From JABDBK01 sp964453575 (GTDB lineage: Bacteria; Pseudomonadota; Gammaproteobacteria; DSM-16500), in NCBI GenBank assembly GCA_964453575.1, contig CAYVRW010000114.1:1-6441 (forward strand): a stretch of DNA of 6,441 nucleotides, in the 5' to 3' direction. The first letter of the stretch is position 1, and every line of letters starts with the position of its first letter. Under the pieces are notes generated by a model. That model was not told the origin of the DNA, made no database searches, and saw only the letters and a list, made by a program, of their open reading frames with translations. This document shows, one piece after another, positions 1-6,382 of the stretch. The translations under genes were made by a program, and so were the position numbers.

Positions 1-75
1 ACTCCTTTGCCCACCCTACATCATAGCTATAGCACGGATGTAGGGTGGGCAAAGGAGTGCAGCGACGTGCCCACC
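1..75. repeat. Palindromic intergenic repeat with nested alternative hairpins
   Basis: Positions 1-22 and 37-58 are a perfect 22-bp inverted repeat (arm begins ACTCCTTTGCCCACC), with a 14-base loop that itself contains the palindrome ATAGCTAT. The right arm can also pair another way: GGTGGGCA at 44-51 is complementary to TGCCCACC at 68-75, so two hairpins compete for the same bases. The motif pair GTGGGCA and TGCCCAC, with GCAGCGACG between them, resembles dispersed REP-like intergenic palindromes that I recall from many proteobacterial genomes, but copy number cannot be seen here. A T7 run lies at 95-101, about 20 bases beyond the second stem, so this is not a canonical intrinsic terminator, though it could end a transcript arriving from the left. 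The repeat starts at base 1, so it may extend beyond the window. Confidence 0.85.
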
Positions 76-100
76 AGTTGTTCGCAGCGTATTGTTTTTT

Positions 101-133
101 TGTTAACTGAGTGGTAAGGTGAAAGTAATTTGT
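101..133 (+). promoter_or_regulatory. Three 11-bp-phased TAA motifs before icmV, possible response-regulator site
   Basis: Three successive 11-base units align as TGTTAACTGAG (101-111), TGGTAAGGTGA (112-122) and AAGTAATTTGT (123-133). Each has TAA at the same place, one helical turn apart. The last two form GTAAG-N6-GTAAT, one mismatch per half from the CpxR-type box GTAAA-N-GTAAA. The 11-bp tandem spacing is also that of PmrA/PhoB-type sites (TTAA-type half-sites). CpxR and PmrA are known to control dot/icm genes in Legionella and Coxiella. The site lies only 13-45 bases before the preferred icmV start and overlaps the alternative GTG start, so it might repress rather than activate. No convincing -35/-10 pair could be placed nearby. 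The arrangement may be chance. Confidence 0.3.
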
Positions 134-145
134 GTGGATGTTCTT

Positions 146-604
146 ATGGCTATTAGAGATGCATTCAAAATCACGCGTAAAACTTTTTTCAATCCACTTG
201 GTTGGCTGAATTATAACGAGATTAAATCTTATACTAAAATCATCTGGGCCAATCTAAGAGGCATAAGCACAGTTCCTGAAGCAGAACGCACCGAAACTTT
301 CAATCAAGCCATGCAGCGCTTTGGTGCAACCGATGCGGATATAAAACAACTGTCAGAAACCTATTTGCTCTATACTATATTTTTAGTCATTTTTGCAGCC
401 TTAGCTTTTGCGGGCGCGTTTGTTTTTCTTATCGCATACGGAAAACTTGCTGCGTTTATATTGGCTTTGGTATGTAGTGGAATTTTACTATGTTACGCTT
501 TTCGTTTTCATTTTTGGCATTTTCAAATCAAGCATCGCAAATTAGGCTGTACGCTTGCTGAGTGGTGGCGGGGCAGTCCTTTCGCTGATAAGGATGTGCG
601 TTAA
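146..604 (+). CDS. icmV: Dot/Icm secretion system inner-membrane protein IcmV
   Basis: IcmV is a small inner-membrane component of the type IVB secretion apparatus, needed for effector export; its precise role is not settled. The 152-residue product from ATG 146 matches the usual length of about 151. It has a soluble amphipathic N-terminus (FKITRKTFFNPLGWLNY), two adjacent membrane segments at about residues 74-97 and 101-120, and the family-like C-terminus FRFHFWHFQIKHRKLGC followed by an EWWRG motif. An in-frame GTG at 119 would add nine residues (MKVICVDVL). I prefer ATG 146 because of the family length and a weak TGGA seven bases upstream; the GTG has only GGTAAG directly against it. The stop codon shares one base with the dotA start (TAATG), so the two genes are translationally coupled, matching the icmV-dotA pair of Legionella and Coxiella. 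Confidence 0.9.
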   Translation: MAIRDAFKITRKTFFNPLGWLNYNEIKSYTKIIWANLRGISTVPEAERTETFNQAMQRFGATDADIKQLSETYLLYTIFLVIFAALAFAGAFVFLIAYGKLAAFILALVCSGILLCYAFRFHFWHFQIKHRKLGCTLAEWWRGSPFADKDVR

Positions 605-3057
605 TGACCGCTAATATTTTTACCATCCCGCCTGGAGATAAATCGATTTATTATCTTGGCAAGATTTTTGGGAATGTAGGAAGTGTTTTAACCGGCGCGC
701 AAGATAATCCTTTCATCAGCAACCTTTTCTTAACCATGAACACCATTGCATTAACAGTAGGTGCCATCATTGTCGTTTATGTCACAGTGGTAGGCATGAT
801 GAAAACGGCTGCTGAAGGAGAATTCTTAGGCAAGCAGTGGAGTAGTTTGTGGGTCCCTATACGAATGGTCGTCGGTGTGGCGAGTCTGTTTCCTGCTGTT
901 AGCGGCTATTCCATGATACAAGTAGTGATCATGTGGATTATTGTGCAAGGTGTAGGTGCAGCCGATAGTTTATGGACCGCAGCATTAGGTCTTAAATCTA
1001 ACCAAGCCGCTGTAGCGGCAGCTGCCAATGCTACGCCAAATACAGCGAACATAGGTGTAACAACAGCCATGAGAGGTCTTTTTCAGGGACTTGTTTGTGA
1101 AGAAACGGCCAAGATGTCGGTTCCTGCGGCGACGAATGATATATCATTTGCAAATTTTAAGGGAACAAACACCTTTTCTGCCAATTCAGCAACTTTTAAC
1201 ATGGGCCCTAATGGGGCTTGCGGTAAGCTGACAAAATGTAATCAGAGTGTAGCATGTCAAGATTCATCATCTGCTCAATGTCAGCTTTGTACCACGCAAA
1301 ATACTACGTTGAATCAAGTGATTTCTGTATTACAAGCGGTAGCGCAGAAATTTGTGAATGCAGACCAGGAATATCTTACTTTTTATTATACATCGAATGA
1401 TAACGGTTATAAGCCCACCGGCTGGATTAAAAAATATTGTGATGCTAATGGTTTAAAAGATGACACTTGCTGCAGACCACCCCTATCTTTACCTCCTCCT
1501 GGTGGACTTCCTCCTAATTGTAGGCCAAACCCCCCTGATCAATCCGATCCACGACGAGAATTTCCAAGCCCAGTTAGTAAAGATCTCAAGAATAATATGA
1601 GCACGGGACCCAACGAGCAGTTGGAATGGATAGAAAGATGGGCTCTTTTTCCCGCATTAACAGGTCAAACTGCCCCTGTTGATTTAAACAACATTAGTGA
1701 TCCCAGTAAAGTTGATTTCATTACTATTAATGCAAATTTCTATACTAATGCGCTTAAAAATGTTGCTCAACAAAATGTACCATCTCCTAGTCCTGGAGTT
1801 AATTTTGATCGGGGTACTGCTAAAGATCAAGGCTGGCTAACTGCGGGTGCTTATTTTTATCGATTGGTGCAGTTAGCGAAACAATCCATGGCAGAAAGTT
1901 CTATGCCTTTGAGTGTAAACGGTCTTCCTGCTGCAGCAACGGACAGGGACGCTAGGTATAATTTTGTCGCTGCACGAGAATTTATAACCGCCATATCAGA
2001 GAGCAGTTCTGCTGAAGGTGCCACTCAACAACCAGGCGGCGGAGGGGGTGGGGGGAGCAGCGGCACCCGAGCTAGTTATAACATACCGGGCTCTGGAAAC
2101 GCCGAGATTGGTAGCGCACTTTCGGACACTAGCGCCGCATTATATGATTCTTTTAGGTATCTGTTAACCAATTCTTCCAAATCTGAAATCAGCACCCTGC
2201 TTAGCATTGCTACCTTTGGACAAAACTTACTAATTACTGCGCAAGTGTTTTATGTAGTAATCATGGTTGTGTCAATGGTCATTGCTGGACTCGCGGCACT
2301 GGGTGAAATTATGGTTGCGGGTAGTGGTCATGCCTCAAGTCTAATTGAGATTTTTAAAGCCCTAAGCAATATGTTATTGCCCGCCGTATATATATTATTG
2401 GGTGCGCTTATGGTCATGGGTGCTTTGTTAGGTATGTATGTTCCTATGATACCTTTCGTCGTATTTACCGCATCGGTAGTCGGGTGGTTTATTGCAGTCA
2501 TTGAAGCGATGATTGCAGCCCCTATTGTAGCGTTAGGTCTTATCACTCCGGGCGGGCAAAGTGAAGTGTTTGGCCGGGCGGAACATGCTCTCATGATTAT
2601 CTTTAATTTATTTTTACGTCCAACCTTGATGGTATTTGGATTGTTGATTGCTTCGATTTTAGCAGAAGTGGTGGTGAGCTTCATTTGTATGGGTTTTAAC
2701 TTTATCATGTGGGATGTCATGCACCTGGGGCCTGGTTTAGTGGAACAAATTATTTTTATTGCCATTTTTTGTTCCCTTATCATTACTTCAGTCAATCAAG
2801 CATTTACGCTTATTCATCATATCCCCGAACGTGTTCTAACTTACATTGGCGGCCAGGCTTACTCCTATGGAGAACAACAAGCTTCACAAGCGGTGAAAGG
2901 AGCAGTCGAAGGTGCAGCAGGTCAACTGGCTGGTGCGGGTAGGGGCATGGGAGAAGGTGCTGGTAAAACTATGGAAGAGCAGCTCAAAAAAGCAGAAGAT
3001 AAAGAGAAAGAGAAAAAGAAAGGCGTATCGTTAGGTGGAGGAGATACTACTGCTTAA
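604..3057 (+). CDS. dotA: Dot/Icm secretion system polytopic membrane protein DotA
   Basis: DotA is a large polytopic inner-membrane protein essential for Dot/Icm secretion; in Legionella it is also released as ring-shaped oligomers. The 817-residue product has the family layout: hydrophobic segments at about 45-68 and 88-122, a large periplasmic domain at about 123-535, a cluster of hydrophobic segments at about 545-570, 590-612, 617-650, 664-700 and 714-736, and a charged cytoplasmic tail from about 752 ending in a Lys/Glu-rich stretch. It is clearly shorter than Legionella DotA (about 1048 residues), and the difference falls mainly in the periplasmic domain. That domain carries ten cysteines (165, 206, 212, 218, 226, 229, 279, 289, 290, 306), a proline-rich stretch at 291-323 and seven consecutive glycines at 478-484. 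AAGGA at 590-594 is a good ribosome site nine bases before ATG 604. The gene ends five bases from the convergent dotB stop. Confidence 0.94.
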   Translation: MTANIFTIPPGDKSIYYLGKIFGNVGSVLTGAQDNPFISNLFLTMNTIALTVGAIIVVYVTVVGMMKTAAEGEFLGKQWSSLWVPIRMVVGVASLFPAVSGYSMIQVVIMWIIVQGVGAADSLWTAALGLKSNQAAVAAAANATPNTANIGVTTAMRGLFQGLVCEETAKMSVPAATNDISFANFKGTNTFSANSATFNMGPNGACGKLTKCNQSVACQDSSSAQCQLCTTQNTTLNQVISVLQAVAQKFVNADQEYLTFYYTSNDNGYKPTGWIKKYCDANGLKDDTCCRPPLSLPPPGGLPPNCRPNPPDQSDPRREFPSPVSKDLKNNMSTGPNEQLEWIERWALFPALTGQTAPVDLNNISDPSKVDFITINANFYTNALKNVAQQNVPSPSPGVNFDRGTAKDQGWLTAGAYFYRLVQLAKQSMAESSMPLSVNGLPAAATDRDARYNFVAAREFITAISESSSAEGATQQPGGGGGGGSSGTRASYNIPGSGNAEIGSALSDTSAALYDSFRYLLTNSSKSEISTLLSIATFGQNLLITAQVFYVVIMVVSMVIAGLAALGEIMVAGSGHASSLIEIFKALSNMLLPAVYILLGALMVMGALLGMYVPMIPFVVFTASVVGWFIAVIEAMIAAPIVALGLITPGGQSEVFGRAEHALMIIFNLFLRPTLMVFGLLIASILAEVVVSFICMGFNFIMWDVMHLGPGLVEQIIFIAIFCSLIITSVNQAFTLIHHIPERVLTYIGGQAYSYGEQQASQAVKGAVEGAAGQLAGAGRGMGEGAGKTMEEQLKKAEDKEKEKKKGVSLGGGDTTA

Positions 3058-3062
3058 TGACA

Positions 3063-4205
3063 TTAATACCCTGTTTCTTTATCTTCCCTTTTCCCCTGTT
3101 CTGCAATGAGATTATAAACACGGTCTGATATCAATCCCGCATCAAATTTTTCTTTCGCATCGACCGCCATCGTGCGGCCTTGTTCACGCACCATTTTTCG
3201 TACCATAGCTGTAATATTATTAGGGTCGGTATCTAATAAAATATCACGGATTTTTTCATTAAAGACCAGGTATTCACGTAACGCAACACGCTTGCCATCG
3301 ACAGTAGGTGCCAAACGTTGCGAAATAATAAGACGCATTGTTTCGATAAGATCAATCGTACGTCCAGCGCGTTCTTCAGAAGGATAGGTGGTCACTAAAC
3401 GGCGTACGGTTTCAGACACATTGCTGCTGTGCAGCGTGGTATAAACCGGGTGACCGGTCATGGCAGCTTCCATGGCAGCACTGATAGTTTCCGCATCGCG
3501 CGCTTCACCCACCAGTATCAGTCGTGGTTTACGGCGTAAAGCATTACGCACGCCGGCCGCAAAGCTAGGCAAATGCCGTGGAATTTCGGATTGACTGACG
3601 ATAGCAGATACAGTTTGAACGGTGTCATAAACGAATTCAATAGGCGATTCATAGGTTAATATTTTGCGATGACTCTCCGGGTTTTCTGCAATATTGCGAA
3701 TGATGGCGGCAAGTAAGGTACTTTTACCGGAACCGGTAGCACCGGTGACATAGACCACACCTTGTTCAGGTGCTACTGCATCGACAATTTCTTGCGGTAA
3801 ATTCATGCTTTCCAAAGTAGGCGGATCACTTGGAATCGTTCTTGCGGTGATTTGAATGGCATCATGGCCTTCCACCATGCAAGCGGTAGCATTGATACGA
3901 AAGCGATAACGATCGGTACGATTGGGGCGAATTTCATAATGCGTGTCCACGTCTTTGCCGGACATAAGTTGCGCAGTACCGTTAGGCCCATACATGGCAT
4001 TAATAATTTCACCCACTTCGGTATTCGACAAACGGCGGCGCGTCACTTTTTTTAAGCGGCCATAAATTTCCGCAAAAATGGATTCATCTGTTTGGAAAGT
4101 GATATCAGATGCGCCATTTTTAACACAATGGATTAAAATTTCATTCACTGAATCCATGGATAATCGAATAGGTTCTTGCGGAAAAATAAAATCACTACTA
4201 GTCAT
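3063..4205 (-). CDS. dotB: Dot/Icm secretion ATPase DotB (PilT/VirB11-like)
   Basis: DotB is a hexameric cytoplasmic ATPase of the PilT/VirB11 traffic-ATPase superfamily. It is recruited to the inner-membrane DotO complex and powers assembly or substrate transfer. The 380-residue protein is close to the Legionella length of 377. After a PAS-like N-terminal domain (about 1-125), the ATPase domain shows all family motifs: Walker A GATGSGKST at 155-163 with Lys161, an Asp-box-like YESPIEF at 185-191, Walker B LILVGEARD at 229-237 with Glu234, and the His box TGHPVYTTLHSS at 250-261. No key residue is missing, so it should be active. The start overlaps the dotC stop by eight bases (ATGACTAG) with only a weak GGTG upstream, so translation is probably coupled to dotC. 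It is the last gene of the dotD-dotC-dotB operon and converges on dotA without room for a terminator. Confidence 0.98.
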   Translation of the reverse strand: MTSSDFIFPQEPIRLSMDSVNEILIHCVKNGASDITFQTDESIFAEIYGRLKKVTRRRLSNTEVGEIINAMYGPNGTAQLMSGKDVDTHYEIRPNRTDRYRFRINATACMVEGHDAIQITARTIPSDPPTLESMNLPQEIVDAVAPEQGVVYVTGATGSGKSTLLAAIIRNIAENPESHRKILTYESPIEFVYDTVQTVSAIVSQSEIPRHLPSFAAGVRNALRRKPRLILVGEARDAETISAAMEAAMTGHPVYTTLHSSNVSETVRRLVTTYPSEERAGRTIDLIETMRLIISQRLAPTVDGKRVALREYLVFNEKIRDILLDTDPNNITAMVRKMVREQGRTMAVDAKEKFDAGLISDRVYNLIAEQGKREDKETGY

Positions 4206-5010
4206 GTGTTTTCACCACTATAGCTTTCCAGTTATCAGAATTAGTTTGTAAGCGAGGTAATTCAGTGATGCGTAAGACTTGATCGTTAATGCGCATATCT
4301 GAACCATCGCCTGTCACACCGAGCTCCGTTCTTGAAACATAAGGTGCGCTTACCATGTGCTGTTGCAATAATTTACGATAAAGAATCATGCCGTTGTAAT
4401 CACGTTTTAGACGCGCTAAGTTTTGTTGGAAAATGTTTGCAGCTTGTTCGTTACCTTTTGCCCAACCTAGGTTGATGGCTTTTTTCCAAATACGCCCTTC
4501 TTCATCATTTCTAGGCATCATGAATTTATGCGGTATTTCGGGTTTGTTATAACTCATCCAGAGGTATTCGCGCCAGTTTGGAGGAGTCGTTGCAAAACGT
4601 GCTTGCGCAATAATTTTGTAGGTTTTATCGGCAATTCTAATGGTAGTAGGATCAGCCAGGTTTAGACTGCTGTCTCCTTGAACAAGTACAGGAGGTAATA
4701 CGCCGTGACTTAACATCATGCCATTAAAATTATAAATGGTTTCGAGATACCATTTGTCTTTTTCCAGACGTGCATTAATGCGTTGCGATGAGGTAGCAAG
4801 TCCCCCTTGAGCGCCAAGACTCATGGCAGTATCTTGTAATGCTTTGGTACGAATTTGCGTAGTATTGAATAAAGGTTCAGCAGAAGGCTCGGCATCAACA
4901 CGCAGACCTTCAAGTTGTTGCAAATTAGTCGGATCAATTTCTTGTTTTCTTTTGCTGCTGCAACCGGTAAGCAAACTAAGCAGGAGAAGTATGATGATAA
5001 ATGGTTTCAT
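4198..5010 (-). CDS. dotC: Dot/Icm outer-membrane core lipoprotein DotC
   Basis: DotC is an outer-membrane lipoprotein of the Dot/Icm core complex. With DotD it drives DotH to the outer membrane and forms part of the ring seen around DotG/DotF. The 270-residue product is slightly shorter than Legionella DotC (about 303). It has a clear lipoprotein signal: Met-Lys, a hydrophobic run, then the lipobox LLTGC with Cys17. Ser follows at +2, which favours outer-membrane sorting. The mature part contains the family-like stretches YNFNGMMLSHGVLPPVLVQG and ARFATTPPNWREYLWMSY. A strong purine-rich ribosome site (GGAGGAGAAGG on the - strand, about 5017-5027) precedes the ATG at 5010. It lies 23 bases after dotD and overlaps dotB, consistent with one transcript and fixed stoichiometry. 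Confidence 0.96.
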   Translation of the reverse strand: MKPFIIILLLLSLLTGCSSKRKQEIDPTNLQQLEGLRVDAEPSAEPLFNTTQIRTKALQDTAMSLGAQGGLATSSQRINARLEKDKWYLETIYNFNGMMLSHGVLPPVLVQGDSSLNLADPTTIRIADKTYKIIAQARFATTPPNWREYLWMSYNKPEIPHKFMMPRNDEEGRIWKKAINLGWAKGNEQAANIFQQNLARLKRDYNGMILYRKLLQQHMVSAPYVSRTELGVTGDGSDMRINDQVLRITELPRLQTNSDNWKAIVVKTHD

Positions 5011-5033
5011 AGACCAACCTTCTCCTCCGTCAT

Positions 5034-5498
5034 TTAGGCCCTTGCATACCGTAATTCAATGATTCGATTCTCAGGATAAACGATGACGGTTGCACGCCGG
5101 CCGCATTGATAACCTACATCGCGCAAAATATCAGCCACCATCATATTTTTGTCATAAATACTAACCATAACCGGAATGGCAGGAGCTCTGCCAAGTACGC
5201 GCGTGCGATAATTCACCGATCTCGCAATTTGTCTTACCAAAGGTTCCACAGGCCCCGACCAATCGACAGAAGTTAAACCAGCCATACCATAAGTGGCAGG
5301 ACTTGGCGAAGGCGGCATTGCAGGTATGGGGTGAGAGGCTTGGGCAACTTCAGTGAGATTGGACAAAGCTCGGCTTACGGCATAGGATGCTTCAGCAAGT
5401 GAGCTGCTCGCATTATCCGGCGGATCATGCGGCGGGGGTGTCGCGCATGCATAAAGTAAAAATGATAACAATGTGATAAGTAGTGACTTGATTGTCAT
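5034..5498 (-). CDS. dotD: Dot/Icm outer-membrane core lipoprotein DotD
   Basis: DotD is a small outer-membrane lipoprotein of the Dot/Icm core complex; the known structure of the Legionella protein resembles the N0 domain of secretins. The 154-residue product (Legionella about 163) starts with a short lipoprotein signal ending in LLYAC, with Cys18 as the lipidation site. Tyr at -2 is acceptable but not the commonest residue. A proline-rich linker (PIPAMPPSPSPATYG, about 58-72) leads to the conserved C-terminal domain, with RQIARSVNYRTRV and a final ENRIIELRYARA. The only purine-rich element before the ATG is AGGA, about 14 bases away, which is far for a ribosome site; no better in-frame start keeps the signal peptide. 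It is the first gene of dotD-dotC-dotB and is transcribed divergently from icmT. Confidence 0.94.
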   Translation of the reverse strand: MTIKSLLITLLSFLLYACATPPPHDPPDNASSSLAEASYAVSRALSNLTEVAQASHPIPAMPPSPSPATYGMAGLTSVDWSGPVEPLVRQIARSVNYRTRVLGRAPAIPVMVSIYDKNMMVADILRDVGYQCGRRATVIVYPENRIIELRYARA

Positions 5499-5540
5499 AA
5501 ACGATGTGCTTTTCCTGTTCGTTTCAATCGTAGTATGACT

Positions 5541-5579
5541 ATTATCGGGTATTCATGTTCTATGTGCTAGCATTTTATA
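5541..5579 (-). promoter_or_regulatory. Candidate -10 elements for dotD-dotC-dotB
   Basis: Two A/T hexamers on the - strand could serve as -10 boxes for the dotDCB operon. GATAAT (5541-5546) lies about 42 bases before the dotD start, and TATAAA (5574-5579) lies about 75 bases before it. Neither has a good -35 at 16-18 bases; the nearest for TATAAA is ATGACG about 19 bases upstream. A promoter is expected in this divergent spacer, but which box is used cannot be decided. Confidence 0.3.
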
Positions 5580-5641
5580 TCCCCTTCCTAAAACTCGACG
5601 TCATGGGATGTTAAAAATCGCATCTTGGGGTGTAATGGGTA

Positions 5642-5647
5642 TATAAT
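5642..5647 (+). promoter_or_regulatory. Perfect -10 box upstream of icmT
   Basis: TATAAT at 5642-5647 matches the sigma-70 -10 consensus exactly. It would place transcription start at about 5654, leaving a short leader before the icmT ATG at 5673. No good -35 lies 16-18 bases upstream (CGCATC at 5619-5624), so the promoter may depend on an activator. The closest TTG-like element, TTGGGG at 5625-5630, is only 11 bases away. Confidence 0.5.
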
Positions 5648-5672
5648 AATGTGATGCATTGAGGACCATCCT

Positions 5673-5915
5673 ATGGCACATTGGCGCGATTCGGCAAGAA
5701 GTGTAAAATTCTTTTTCGTAGACTTTAGGGCATGTTTTCCTTTGCTGTTTTTATTATTTCACATTCGCCTTTGGACGTTTGTCTTAGCTGTATTTGCAAC
5801 AGCATTTTTTGCAGCCTTAGAGCGTTATGGCTTTAGTGTTACTGTTTTTTTACGGTGGATACGCTCGTATGTAGCAGGCCCTAGAAAGATTGCACAACCT
5901 TGGTGGAAACGATAG
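5673..5915 (+). CDS. icmT: Dot/Icm secretion system membrane protein IcmT
   Basis: IcmT is a small inner-membrane protein of the Dot/Icm apparatus; in Legionella it is required for growth in macrophages and its loss affects export and pore formation. The 80-residue product is close to the family length of about 86. It shows the recognisable N-terminus MAHWRDSARSVKFFF, one or two hydrophobic helices at about residues 21-50 (PLLFLLFHIRLWTF and following), then RYGFSVTVFLRWIRSYVAGP and the C-terminal PWWKR. GAGGA (5661-5665) gives a good ribosome site seven bases before ATG 5673. It is followed 11 bases later by icmS, the conserved icmT-icmS pair. The upstream neighbour is dotD on the other strand, a junction not found in Legionella, where the two groups are in separate regions. 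Confidence 0.95.
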   Translation: MAHWRDSARSVKFFFVDFRACFPLLFLLFHIRLWTFVLAVFATAFFAALERYGFSVTVFLRWIRSYVAGPRKIAQPWWKR

Positions 5916-5926
5916 AGGTATAAAAA

Positions 5927-6265
5927 GTGGACATCTCAGAACTGATGGCAAAAGTAGCAAAAACCATGGGCGCGCGTTTTAGTTTAAATGGCAGGCCTAT
6001 GACAGTGGAAGAAGTGTTTGCACCTACCGGTTTATTGCCTGCTATCACTCGCCGTGCGGATCAATTATCGTCACTGTGTTTGGGTTACGGCATTGGCGCG
6101 ACCTTTGAAGAAGTCACCGGTTCTGTGTTGGGGGTGAAAGTTATTTTTGATGATATTACGCCTAATGCATTACGAGTGTTGTGTATGACGGATGTGTTGC
6201 ATGAGTTGACGCAGTCTACGCCTAGAGGTGAGGTAACAGTGTTGGATCAGTTGATGTATGATTAG
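5927..6265 (+). CDS. icmS: Dot/Icm type IV secretion chaperone IcmS
   Basis: IcmS is a small acidic cytoplasmic chaperone. With IcmW it binds the C-terminal part of the DotL coupling protein and presents a subset of effectors that lack a simple C-terminal signal. The 112-residue product is nearly the family length (114). It carries family-like stretches: LMAKVAKTMGARFSLNGRPM, GLLPAITRRADQLSSLCLGY, VIFDDITPNALRVLCMTDVL and the end GEVTVLDQLMYD. The GTG start at 5927 has AGAGG eight bases upstream (5914-5918). An internal ATG at 5945 would drop six residues of the first helix and has no ribosome site, so the GTG is preferred. Translation probably follows icmT directly. The next gene in Legionella (icmR) or Coxiella (icmQ region) is not seen in the 176 bases that follow. 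Confidence 0.95.
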   Translation: MDISELMAKVAKTMGARFSLNGRPMTVEEVFAPTGLLPAITRRADQLSSLCLGYGIGATFEEVTGSVLGVKVIFDDITPNALRVLCMTDVLHELTQSTPRGEVTVLDQLMYD

Positions 6266-6331
6266 ATGCTTTTTCATTGTTCATGTATTTAGCCCACTGT
6301 AGGATCGACGCATAATTTGAGAAGAAAGTCC

Positions 6332-6366
6332 CTCTCCCCTCCAACGCTTTTTGTTGGAGGGGAGAG
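6332..6366 (+). terminator. Strong hairpin after icmS, terminator-like or repeat element
   Basis: CTCTCCCCTCCAAC (6332-6345) and its exact complement (6353-6366) form a perfect 14-bp stem with the 7-base loop GCTTTTT, 66 bases after the icmS stop. No T-run follows the stem; instead comes CCGGAGAGGGGAGG, so it is not a textbook intrinsic terminator. GAGGGGAG occurs twice (6357-6364 and 6372-6379), so the left arm could pair with either copy. It may stop or attenuate transcription leaving icmS, protect the 3' end, or be a dispersed intergenic repeat of the CCCTCTCCCC type. The remaining sequence to 6441 shows no supported gene. Confidence 0.55.
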
Positions 6367-6382
6367 CCGGAGAGGGGAGGTT
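6354..6382. repeat. Purine mirror repeat
   Basis: TTGGAGGGGAGAG (6354-6366) is mirrored exactly as GAGAGGGGAGGTT (6370-6382) around the centre CCG. Thirteen bases on each side read the same outward from the centre, and 11 of them on each side are pure purine. Mirror-symmetric purine tracts can form triplex (H-DNA) structures, though the CCG centre and short length make this uncertain. It shares its left arm with the hairpin just upstream. Confidence 0.6.

Noticed and set aside
1..75. CRISPR repeat or insertion-sequence terminal inverted repeat
   Set aside because: There is one unit only, with no spacer-repeat periodicity, no transposase and no visible target duplication; a REP-like palindrome fits better.
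119..145. GTG 119 as the true icmV start
   Set aside because: It is possible, but the extra nine residues exceed the family length, and the purine-rich bases lie directly against the GTG with no spacing. ATG 146 gives 152 residues, as expected.
2328..2795. 155-codon open frame on the - strand inside dotA
   Set aside because: It lies fully antisense to the conserved DotA membrane cluster. Its composition (Lys, Thr, Ile, Met rich, no domain) is what reverse reading of membrane-protein codons gives.
2709..2942. 77-codon + strand open frame overlapping the dotA C-terminus
   Set aside because: It is a different frame of dotA, with skewed Ser/Arg/Cys composition and no supporting context.
3172..3387. 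71-codon + strand open frame opposite dotB
   Set aside because: It is antisense to the dotB ATPase C-terminal domain and has no recognisable protein features.
3803..4055. Short open frames on both strands within dotB (3803-4012 on -, 3852-4055 on +)
   Set aside because: Both overlap the well-supported dotB N-terminal domain in other frames and have no recognisable protein features.
4823..5062. 79-codon + strand open frame across the dotC signal peptide and dotD end
   Set aside because: It is antisense to two clear lipoprotein genes and crosses their junction; no domain is visible.
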